5,789 bases of DNA from an uncultured Lachnospiraceae bacterium (GTDB taxonomy: Bacteria; Bacillota; Clostridia; Lachnospirales; Lachnospiraceae), in the NCBI GenBank assembly GCA_910589635.1, contig CAJUTD010000125.1, positions 1 through 5,789 of the forward strand, given 5' to 3'. Shown here piece by piece: positions 1 to 5,022 of the stretch. Each line of letters starts with the position of its first letter. Positions within the stretch are counted from its first letter, which is position 1. The notes beneath the pieces are model-generated. The model was not told where the DNA came from and ran no database searches. It saw only the letters and a program-made list of their open reading frames with translations. The translations under genes and the position numbers were made by a program.

Positions 1-8
1 TAGCATAC

Positions 9-26
9 AGTCCCTGGAGAGGGACT
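9..26. repeat. Short perfect hairpin in the leader upstream of the first gene
   Basis: Arms AGTCCC (9-14) and GGGACT (21-26) are perfectly complementary around a 6-nt loop (TGGAGA). No T-run follows on either strand, so it is not a convincing intrinsic terminator. It lies 36 nt upstream of the first start codon and could be a leader structure, a small operator, or chance. Positions 1-62 otherwise hold no gene I can support; the reading frames there are too short to show an upstream gene's end. Confidence 0.3.
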
Positions 27-50
27 ATAAACACTACTACTTTATAATAC

Positions 51-56
51 GAGGAG
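51..56 (+). promoter_or_regulatory. Ribosome binding site of the propeller-like protein gene
   Basis: GAGGAG sits 6 nt before the ATG at 63, which is close to optimal spacing for a clostridial Shine-Dalgarno. It fixes the start of the 355-aa gene and places a signal-peptide-like sequence at the protein's N-terminus. Confidence 0.8.
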
Positions 57-62
57 CATCAT

Positions 63-1130
63 ATGGGAAAAAAGTGGATGTGCGCCGTCTTATTATTGAT
101 TGCAGTCGTCTTTACCAAGTGCGCTGGGAAACCGGCAAAGAAAATACCGGAACAGCCATACGCGGCAGGCGTGATAGATAGCGCTAATTATGGTACTACA
201 TATCTTTATTTGTTGGATGAAAACCTCAAAATGACGGATACGTTAAAATGTCCCTATTATGGGGTGGGCAGTTTTGGTTCCGCGCCCGTGCAGGTTCAGG
301 ACGGCGTGCTTTATGAGAAGTGGTTCGGAAATACAGTGAAGCCTTCCAAATGCGCGGTTGCGGCGCTGGATTTACAGACCGGCGAATGGAGTGAGTATTC
401 ATTTGAAGGAGGAATAATAGAGGACTTTCGAGTAAATGAGAAGGGAATTTTTGTGTTAAGAAATGCAAAAGAGCCAAGTGTGGAATACTGTACTTTTACA
501 GGAGAGGAGAGCGTTTCTATAAAATTGGAGGCTCAGCCAGGGCTTTCCATCAGTGCCAATGGATATGATGTGTATTTTATTGCAAATGAGGGCACATATC
601 AGGAAAGTGATGGGGCGTCGGAGGAGAAATGTTTTCTGTACCGTGTCGATGTGAAAGACAAGAGCCAGGAGAAGATTCTCGATGTGACGGAAGAGTTGGG
701 GGAAAACATACTGGAATATACAATGTGGCGGGATGGTAAGATGTATATCCCCAACGGCGATAAGCTATGTATTTATGAGCCAAAGACAAATCAGGTGCGG
801 CAAATAGCGCTTCCCGGCAAAGAGGCGTGCAAAGTCCTGGCAGATGGAGAATTGTTGTATATTATAAACGGTTATGCGAATGAGAGCGGGACGGATATTT
901 ATCGTTTTAATCCTCACACGGAGGAAGTTGCGTCTTCCTGTCATATTAAGGAAAGTACTTTGCAATGCGCTATCCGGGAGGGAATATTCTATACGTTGCA
1001 ACAGGAACCTGTCGCAAAGGTATGTAAGTACCAATTTGCGGAAGATGGAACATGTAAGAAATTGAGCGAGGCGGCGCTTGATGTGGAAAACGATGATGGG
1101 CACATAATTTCTGATATGTTTGTGAAGTAA
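63..1130 (+). CDS. Exported beta-propeller-like protein, possible lipoprotein (355 aa)
   Basis: I do not recognise a named family. The N-terminus has basic residues (MGKK) followed by a hydrophobic stretch (about residues 5-18) and Cys20, the layout of a lipoprotein signal peptide. The lipobox is abnormal, however: the residues before Cys20 are F-T-K, with Lys at -1 where Gly, Ala or Ser is expected. It could be a true lipoprotein with a divergent site or a protein held by an uncleaved N-terminal anchor. The rest is beta-rich, with recurring blade-like segments that end in polar turns: ALDLQTGEW (101-109), YRVDVKDKSQEK (193-204), IYEPKTNQVRQ (237-247) and IYRFNPHTEEV (279-289). These resemble the degenerate DUF5050/PQQ-type propeller repeats common in clostridial surface proteins. 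The gene has a strong Shine-Dalgarno and sits 46 nt ahead of a sensor kinase gene on the same strand, so the two are probably cotranscribed. An extracellular sensing or ligand-binding role beside the kinase is inference only. Confidence 0.8.
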   Translation: MGKKWMCAVLLLIAVVFTKCAGKPAKKIPEQPYAAGVIDSANYGTTYLYLLDENLKMTDTLKCPYYGVGSFGSAPVQVQDGVLYEKWFGNTVKPSKCAVAALDLQTGEWSEYSFEGGIIEDFRVNEKGIFVLRNAKEPSVEYCTFTGEESVSIKLEAQPGLSISANGYDVYFIANEGTYQESDGASEEKCFLYRVDVKDKSQEKILDVTEELGENILEYTMWRDGKMYIPNGDKLCIYEPKTNQVRQIALPGKEACKVLADGELLYIINGYANESGTDIYRFNPHTEEVASSCHIKESTLQCAIREGIFYTLQQEPVAKVCKYQFAEDGTCKKLSEAALDVENDDGHIISDMFVK

Positions 1131-1164
1131 TATTTTATGAGCCGAGCCAGGAGACTGACGGTGG

Positions 1165-1170
1165 AAAGGA
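1165..1170 (+). promoter_or_regulatory. Ribosome binding site of the GHKL kinase gene
   Basis: AAAGGA lies 6 nt before the ATG at 1177, inside the 46-nt gap after the upstream stop codon. No terminator-like hairpin or obvious promoter is visible in that gap, which supports cotranscription with the upstream gene. Confidence 0.7.
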
Positions 1171-1176
1171 CGAGCT

Positions 1177-2454
1177 ATGGAGAAAGTTTGGGCAGCAGTT
1201 TTTTGTATACTGACAATTACAGAATATGTTTCAATTTATAAAGTGGTGTTTGGAAAAAGTGTGCAGATTTCCACAAAGAAATGTATAGGACTGTCTATAT
1301 CTATAATCGCGCTGCTCGGGGCATGTATCGCTTGGCAGGGCTGGCTGTTTGATTTTCGGCGGATATTGCTGTTTCTTGCCTGCGTCTTTGTGCTGTTTTC
1401 TCTCTTTCCGCTCTCTTTTGGGGAGAATTTGAAGCAGTTTTTTTCTTCGTTCGCAGCTTTGTTGTTGATAGAGGGAATTCTGGACTGTATGATTCTATTA
1501 TTCTTTGATTTGGAAGATATCATAGAGATGAATGCCTATGTTTTGGGCGTCCTCCTTTTGCTCTGGGGATATTATTTTCTCAGGAAGAGGGCGTGTAATT
1601 TCTTCGTTGTATCGGCGCGTTTTAAAGTGGTTGCCGCAGTCATGGTATATCTGTTGGCGTTGATGATGAATATTGCCGGCTGGTTTCTTATTGAGTCATC
1701 TTTTGCCTATGGCGCAGGCATGAAATTTTTGGGGGTGTTTATAATTTTAGGAAGCATTGTCTCTTGTATCTTATTGTTTGCGCTCATTTATTATTTCAAT
1801 GGTACAAGGAAGTATGCAAGACAAGCGGAAATTTTAGAGCGGCAGAATGAGCAGCAGCGGGAGTATTTTGAACAACTGCTGAAAAAAGAGCAGGATACGC
1901 GGCAGTTCCGTCACGACTTGGTTGCGGAGCTGTTGGAACTGAAAAGTTATTCTGAGAACGGCGAGTATGGGAAGCTGGACGACTATTTGACGGAAATGCT
2001 GGGGGAAATCTCAGGCATCAGCAAGCGGCAATATGATGTGGGTAATGATATTGTAAATACAATTATTAATTTTTATTTTCTGCCCATACGGGAAACATGC
2101 AAAGTCAAGGTGAAAGGGTACATGTATGAGGAACAGAAAATTTCTCAGCGGGACTTATGCATCGTTGTCTCCAATCTTGTGAAGAATGCGGTGGAAGCGA
2201 CAGAAAAAGTGCAGACAGGCCAGGGGGAAATTGTCTTTGAAGTGCAGCAGGGGGAAAAGGCTCTCAATATTCATGTGGAGAATACCTTGGAAGGGGAAGT
2301 GGTATTCCGAAATGGGCTTCCGGTTACCACAAAAACAGATAAGAGGAACCATGGGATTGGTCTTTGGAACGTAAAAACTGTTGTCGAGAAATATATGGGG
2401 TGCTATAACTGCAAGGCAATAAATTGTCGGTATATCGTGGATGTGTTTATATGA
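1177..2454 (+). CDS. GHKL-domain sensor histidine kinase, AgrC-like (HPK10 type)
   Basis: A membrane-bound histidine kinase that should autophosphorylate and pass the phosphate to a response regulator, usually of LytTR type in this family. The N-terminal half is strongly hydrophobic with about six or seven membrane segments (roughly residues 2-24, 36-57, 61-81, 86-110, 119-135, 149-171 and 182-206). A charged, coiled-coil-like linker follows (about 210-240). The phospho-acceptor box reads RQFRHDL with His246. The ATP-binding domain shows the N-box SNLVKNAVEA (Asn333 and Asn337) and the G-box NHGIGLWNV (391-399). The length of 425 aa is normal for AgrC-like kinases. The extreme C-terminus is unusual in having Cys409, Cys412 and Cys417 where the family usually has a Gly-rich turn and variable strand residues. 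No agrB/agrD-like peptide genes and no response regulator are seen, so its signal and partner are unknown; the regulator may be encoded just upstream of the window. The membrane topology suits a small extracellular signal, perhaps presented by the exported neighbour (inference). Confidence 0.93.
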   Translation: MEKVWAAVFCILTITEYVSIYKVVFGKSVQISTKKCIGLSISIIALLGACIAWQGWLFDFRRILLFLACVFVLFSLFPLSFGENLKQFFSSFAALLLIEGILDCMILLFFDLEDIIEMNAYVLGVLLLLWGYYFLRKRACNFFVVSARFKVVAAVMVYLLALMMNIAGWFLIESSFAYGAGMKFLGVFIILGSIVSCILLFALIYYFNGTRKYARQAEILERQNEQQREYFEQLLKKEQDTRQFRHDLVAELLELKSYSENGEYGKLDDYLTEMLGEISGISKRQYDVGNDIVNTIINFYFLPIRETCKVKVKGYMYEEQKISQRDLCIVVSNLVKNAVEATEKVQTGQGEIVFEVQQGEKALNIHVENTLEGEVVFRNGLPVTTKTDKRNHGIGLWNVKTVVEKYMGCYNCKAINCRYIVDVFI

Positions 2455-2479
2455 ATAGAAAATGATAGAGAACATATAA

Positions 2480-2500
2480 GGGGCTGCTTTGCGCAGCCCC
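2480..2500. terminator. Bidirectional intrinsic terminator between convergent genes
   Basis: Perfect 8-bp GC-rich stem: GGGGCTGC (2480-2487) and GCAGCCCC (2493-2500), with a 5-nt loop. Going rightward it is followed by a T-rich stretch (about 2506-2515). Going leftward it is followed by TTATATGTTCTC. It lies 26 nt after the kinase stop codon and 10 nt after the stop codon of the minus-strand gene, so it plausibly ends both transcripts. The U-tracts are imperfect in both directions. Confidence 0.82.
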
Positions 2501-2509
2501 CAGCATTTC

Positions 2510-4651
2510 TTATTTTACAATCTTAACTTTCTTGGCAGTTGACCAAGCGCTGTAATACGGTGACTTTGATACGGTTTTGTAAGTTCTTATGCGCACATAA
2601 TATGTTTTCCCTTTCTTCAATCCCTTAATCGTGGCTTTGGTCTTAGAAGCGCCGGAAACTTTCTGTAGCTTTGCACCGGAAAATTTGCGGTTTACAGCGT
2701 ATTGAATCTGATAGCCGGAAACTTTGGAATTTTTCTTCCATTTGACAGATAATTTCCTGCCCGAGAGATTCTTTGCCTGCGACAGTTTGCTTCCCGCCGG
2801 GTTTACGGTAATCGTTATTTTTGCAGAGCAGTCTTTGTAATCCTGATTTCCTGCTTTACATGTGATGGTCGCTTTTCCTACGAAATTCTTTTTGATGGTA
2901 ACGGTTCCTTTGGCGTTGACGGTCACGTTTTTGTTGTTGGACTGATATTTGATGGTACCGCCTTTTGCGCGGGCATTCAGTTTCAGGCTTTGGGCAGATG
3001 TTTTTGCTGTTTTCTGGTGTTTCGTTGTCGCGGTAATTTTGTTGTCGGCTTTTTGTATCTTAAATGTTCCCCGAATGGTTCCGGTATAATTTCCTTTTCC
3101 GGTTACCGTGATGCCGGCGGTTCCTGCGTGGATGTTTTGGCTGTATGTTACTGTATAATTCGAGGGCGCTAAAATAGAGCTGCCATTTTTTACGGTGACA
3201 GAAGGGCGTTTTTCCTTGCCGTCAAAAACAAAGTTCTCCTGTTTTTCCAAAGAAATCTGGTAACCGGATATGTCCACGGTTGTCAGTGCAAATGTTTTCG
3301 CCAGATAAACGGTTCCCTCTTCATTAGGGCTGGGGGCGAAAAGGTATTTTAGCTCCCCGGAACTTTGGAGGTTTATACCATAAATATGGCCGGTTTTTTT
3401 CTGTTCTTCGGATAAGGAAAAGACGACAGCGCTTTTTTCCGTTGCCGGATCCCATTCATAGATGTCATATTTCCCCGAATAATACAATTTTCCGTCAAAG
3501 GCGCCTGTGCCCACATATTTCCCTTGCCAGAAAGAAAGGTCATTACCGATGACATTCCAGACATCATTGATTTTAATGAGAGGTTTTACGGCCGTAAAAT
3601 CTGTGCCGTTGCAGGCATATTGATAGATACTGTCCTGTCCGTCAAAGCCATACCAGGAACCATTTATATACTCAAAACCCGTATCTGTCATGTTCCAGAA
3701 GTAACTGTCATATTTTGTCTCTGTGGCAGCGCTTTTCGATAAGCCTCCGGTCAAAACCCAGTCTGATGCCGCATGGCCGCCGGTTTCGGACTCGAAGAAA
3801 TCTGTGCTCTTTAAAAGATACAGATGGCGTGCCCTGCCAAGCCGGTCAAGGGTTGGGTCATTCCAGGTCACGTCAACGTTGTAGTAGGAATTGCCGATTT
3901 TTACCATGTCCCATGCATGGTTCAGTTTGACGCTGCTTACCATCTCACAGGCCAATCCCAGCTCATGCGCTAAATCCATGAATGCCAGTGCATAACCCTG
4001 GCAGACGGCAGTTTTATTGATAAATACGTCATATGCCGTATGTTTTGAGAGGCTTCTGTCGTATTCACAGTTGCGTGCCAGATAATCATTGATGTAGAGC
4101 GCTTTCTCCATATCACTCCAGGATTTATCGGCCCGGCTTACGATGGCAGTGACTTCCTGCTCATAAGCGTCCCGCATGGCCTTTGCAGTATTTTTATCTT
4201 CCGTGGTGTAATCGATCCTAACATTTGTGACAAAGCCGCCTGAAGAATAAGAATAGGCATAAGCCCCGCTGACATAAAAGTATTTCGGATTGGAATTGAG
4301 TGTGTTGGCATAGAAGTTGCGCAATTCATTCGGAGTGATTTGGAAGGAGCTCAAATCACAAGTGTCAGCAAAGGAATCCCAGGCCTTCAACAATTTGTCC
4401 TGAATCTGCTTTTGTGTATCAGGCAATTCACGAATCATGTCTGACTGTGCAGAGAATCTTGCCAGTCTACCGGCAGCGTTGGACTCCTGTAGAAGTCCGC
4501 CTTCCTGTAATATCTCGTCGGAAACATCCTCATACGTTGCTGGTACAGTTTCTTCATGCTCCGGGGCAGTTTCTGCCGCCAAGATCTCTGTGGTTATTCC
4601 TGCCCAGCAAATGAGTGTACCCAGAAATAACATCCAAAGTATTTTTTTCAT
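2510..4651 (-). CDS. Secreted transglutaminase-like protein with MBG-, Ig- and FnIII-like modules (713 aa)
   Basis: An exported surface or secreted protein. Residues 1-25 form a Sec signal peptide (MKKI, hydrophobic core, cleavage near LAAET). After a low-complexity acidic stretch (about 27-58) and a helical region comes a transglutaminase-like/cysteine-protease-fold domain (about 160-285). The putative triad is Cys217 in TAVCQGYA, His245 in KLNHAWD and Asp260 in YNVDVTWND; the flanking motifs match the bacterial transglutaminase-like superfamily (PF01841 type). Residues 320-455 look propeller-like, for example YEWDPATEK at 398-406. An MBG-like module (about 463-533, with VFDGKEKRP and NYTGTI), an Ig-like Big domain (about 536-617) and an FnIII-like domain (about 622-713) follow. 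There is no LPXTG motif or C-terminal membrane anchor, so it is probably released or held non-covalently, perhaps through these modules. The substrate is unknown: the fold covers peptidases, amidases and cross-linking enzymes. The start is supported by a purine-rich ribosome site (AGGGAAGG at 4658-4665) and the signal peptide. It is divergent from the recombinase genes. Confidence 0.92.
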   Translation of the reverse strand: MKKILWMLFLGTLICWAGITTEILAAETAPEHEETVPATYEDVSDEILQEGGLLQESNAAGRLARFSAQSDMIRELPDTQKQIQDKLLKAWDSFADTCDLSSFQITPNELRNFYANTLNSNPKYFYVSGAYAYSYSSGGFVTNVRIDYTTEDKNTAKAMRDAYEQEVTAIVSRADKSWSDMEKALYINDYLARNCEYDRSLSKHTAYDVFINKTAVCQGYALAFMDLAHELGLACEMVSSVKLNHAWDMVKIGNSYYNVDVTWNDPTLDRLGRARHLYLLKSTDFFESETGGHAASDWVLTGGLSKSAATETKYDSYFWNMTDTGFEYINGSWYGFDGQDSIYQYACNGTDFTAVKPLIKINDVWNVIGNDLSFWQGKYVGTGAFDGKLYYSGKYDIYEWDPATEKSAVVFSLSEEQKKTGHIYGINLQSSGELKYLFAPSPNEEGTVYLAKTFALTTVDISGYQISLEKQENFVFDGKEKRPSVTVKNGSSILAPSNYTVTYSQNIHAGTAGITVTGKGNYTGTIRGTFKIQKADNKITATTKHQKTAKTSAQSLKLNARAKGGTIKYQSNNKNVTVNAKGTVTIKKNFVGKATITCKAGNQDYKDCSAKITITVNPAGSKLSQAKNLSGRKLSVKWKKNSKVSGYQIQYAVNRKFSGAKLQKVSGASKTKATIKGLKKGKTYYVRIRTYKTVSKSPYYSAWSTAKKVKIVK

Positions 4652-4657
4652 ATTCTA

Positions 4658-4665
4658 CCTTCCCT
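4658..4665 (-). promoter_or_regulatory. Ribosome binding site of the transglutaminase-like gene
   Basis: On the minus strand AGGGAAGG precedes the ATG (4651-4649) with 6 nt between, which supports the chosen start and the complete signal peptide. Confidence 0.7.
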
Positions 4666-4677
4666 TCTTGGCGTAAT

Positions 4678-4711
4678 GTTTGATATCTGATATCGGGAAT
4701 TCATATCAAAC
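4678..4711. repeat. Inverted repeat in the leader of the transglutaminase-like gene
   Basis: Arms GTTTGATAT (4678-4686) and ATATCAAAC (4703-4711) are perfect 9-bp complements around a 16-nt spacer. The left arm overlaps a tandem heptamer, TGATATC at 4681-4687 and again at 4688-4694. It lies about 30-65 nt downstream of the predicted leftward transcription start and 27 nt upstream of the start codon. It could be a regulator-binding operator or an RNA hairpin in the 5' leader; the sequence alone does not decide. Confidence 0.55.
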
Positions 4712-4740
4712 GCTACGGCCGAATCTTATCAATTTTGTCT

Positions 4741-4769
4741 TCCAGAATTATTATATGTAATTTTCTGGA
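4741..4769. repeat. Inverted repeat spanning the leftward -10 box (candidate operator)
   Basis: Arms TCCAGAA (4741-4747) and TTCTGGA (4763-4769) are perfect 7-bp complements with a 15-nt AT-rich spacer. The spacer contains the minus-strand TATAAT. This is the usual geometry of a repressor operator covering a promoter, but the bound protein is unknown. Confidence 0.5.
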
Positions 4770-4778
4770 TAAAAACAA
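4750..4778 (-). promoter_or_regulatory. Putative sigma-A promoter of the transglutaminase-like gene
   Basis: On the minus strand, TTGTTT (4778-4773, 3 of 6 matches to the -35 consensus) is followed after exactly 17 nt by a perfect -10 hexamer TATAAT (4755-4750). Transcription would begin near 4743, giving a leader of about 90 nt that contains the 4678-4711 inverted repeat. The -10 box lies inside the 4741-4769 inverted repeat. Confidence 0.55.
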
Positions 4779-4815
4779 GACGGTTCTTAAATCTATCGTT
4801 TTGTAGTCCAATCTG

Positions 4816-4845
4816 TTCATACCGAAAGCTCTCTTTTCATAAAAT
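4816..4845 (+). promoter_or_regulatory. Possible promoter for the small ORF and recombinase
   Basis: TTCATA (4816-4821, 4 of 6 to the -35 consensus) and TAAAAT (4840-4845, 5 of 6 to the -10 consensus) are separated by 18 nt. Transcription would start near 4852, leaving a short leader with the ribosome site. The region is AT-rich, so a chance match is possible. Confidence 0.35.
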
Positions 4846-4852
4846 GAAAAGA
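4832..4852. repeat. Perfect palindrome upstream of the small ORF (candidate operator)
   Basis: Arms TCTTTTCAT (4832-4840) and ATGAAAAGA (4844-4852) are perfect 9-bp complements around a 3-nt AAA centre. The repeat covers the candidate -10 box TAAAAT and ends 23 nt before the small ORF's start codon. The short spacer and position suit a dimeric repressor site. No T-run follows immediately on the rightward strand, so a rightward terminator is unlikely. Confidence 0.6.
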
Positions 4853-4875
4853 ATCATCTGAAAGAAGGAAGGAAA

Positions 4876-5010
4876 ATGGAGAAAGAGAAACGGACAGGTA
4901 GCAGAAGAAGCGGCAGCCAGCGTCGTCTGAAAGTAAATGTGATCTATGGAGATGTCCCGCTTGTGGAGTGCATGAAACATATTATTCGCGGAAAACATAA
5001 TCTCAGATAG
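4876..5010 (+). CDS. Small basic protein encoded ahead of the serine recombinase (44 aa)
   Basis: Begins ATG at 4876 and ends TAG at 5008-5010. The purine-rich AAGGAAGGA (4865-4873) supplies the ribosome site, and the in-frame stop TAA at 4840-4842 rules out a longer form from an upstream ATG. The N-terminal third is strongly basic (KEKRTGSRRSGSQRRLK, residues 3-19). The C-terminal part (VNVIYGDVPLVECMKHIIRG, 20-39) reads as a short beta strand followed by an amphipathic helix. The next gene starts 12 nt after its stop codon, so the two are almost certainly cotranscribed and perhaps translationally coupled. I do not recognise a family with certainty. The layout resembles the short TnpW-type proteins of Tn4451-like elements, and a small basic DNA-binding accessory factor (for example a directionality factor or repressor) is possible; both ideas are inference. 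Confidence 0.72.
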   Translation: MEKEKRTGSRRSGSQRRLKVNVIYGDVPLVECMKHIIRGKHNLR

Positions 5011-5016
5011 AGGGGG
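5011..5016 (+). promoter_or_regulatory. Ribosome binding site of the serine recombinase
   Basis: AGGGGG begins immediately after the small ORF's stop codon and sits 6 nt before the ATG at 5023. It fixes the recombinase start and shows the two genes are tightly packed. Confidence 0.7.
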
Positions 5017-5022
5017 ATTTCT

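Larger units (their letters stand above)
4652..4875. other. Divergent intergenic region, possible mobile-element boundary
   Basis: This 224-base AT-rich stretch separates the leftward transglutaminase-like gene from the rightward recombinase pair. It holds candidate promoters in both directions and three perfect inverted repeats (4678-4711, 4741-4769, 4832-4852). No coding sequence is supported in it. Because serine recombinase genes usually lie near one end of their element, an att site may lie here. I see no pair of direct repeats that would define it, and the other end is not in the window. Confidence 0.45.

Noticed and set aside
3..47. Open frame ending at TAA 45-47 as the tail of an upstream gene
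   Set aside because: Only 14 codons are visible and they show no recognisable C-terminal motif, so an upstream gene end cannot be supported.
43..48. Perfect TATAAT just upstream of the first gene
   Set aside because: No acceptable -35 hexamer lies 16-18 nt upstream, and a start from it would fall on or beside the ribosome site, so it is probably a chance match in AT-rich leader sequence.
1236..1523. Minus-strand ORF within the kinase membrane region
   Set aside because: It is antisense to a well-supported kinase gene, has no ribosome site that I can see and shows no recognisable domain; it is a shadow of the real frame.
2155..2475. Minus-strand ORF overlapping the kinase ATPase domain
   Set aside because: It is antisense to the conserved N- and G-box coding region and runs across the terminator hairpin, so it is not a credible gene.
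4642..4648. Seven-T run at the start of the transglutaminase-like gene as a phase-variation tract
   Set aside because: Seven bases is short, and on the coding strand it simply encodes the usual Met-Lys-Lys opening of a signal peptide; slippage control is not supported.
4437..4676. Plus-strand ORF over the start of the transglutaminase-like gene
   Set aside because: It is antisense to the signal-peptide coding region, lacks a convincing ribosome site and reads as unstructured shadow sequence.
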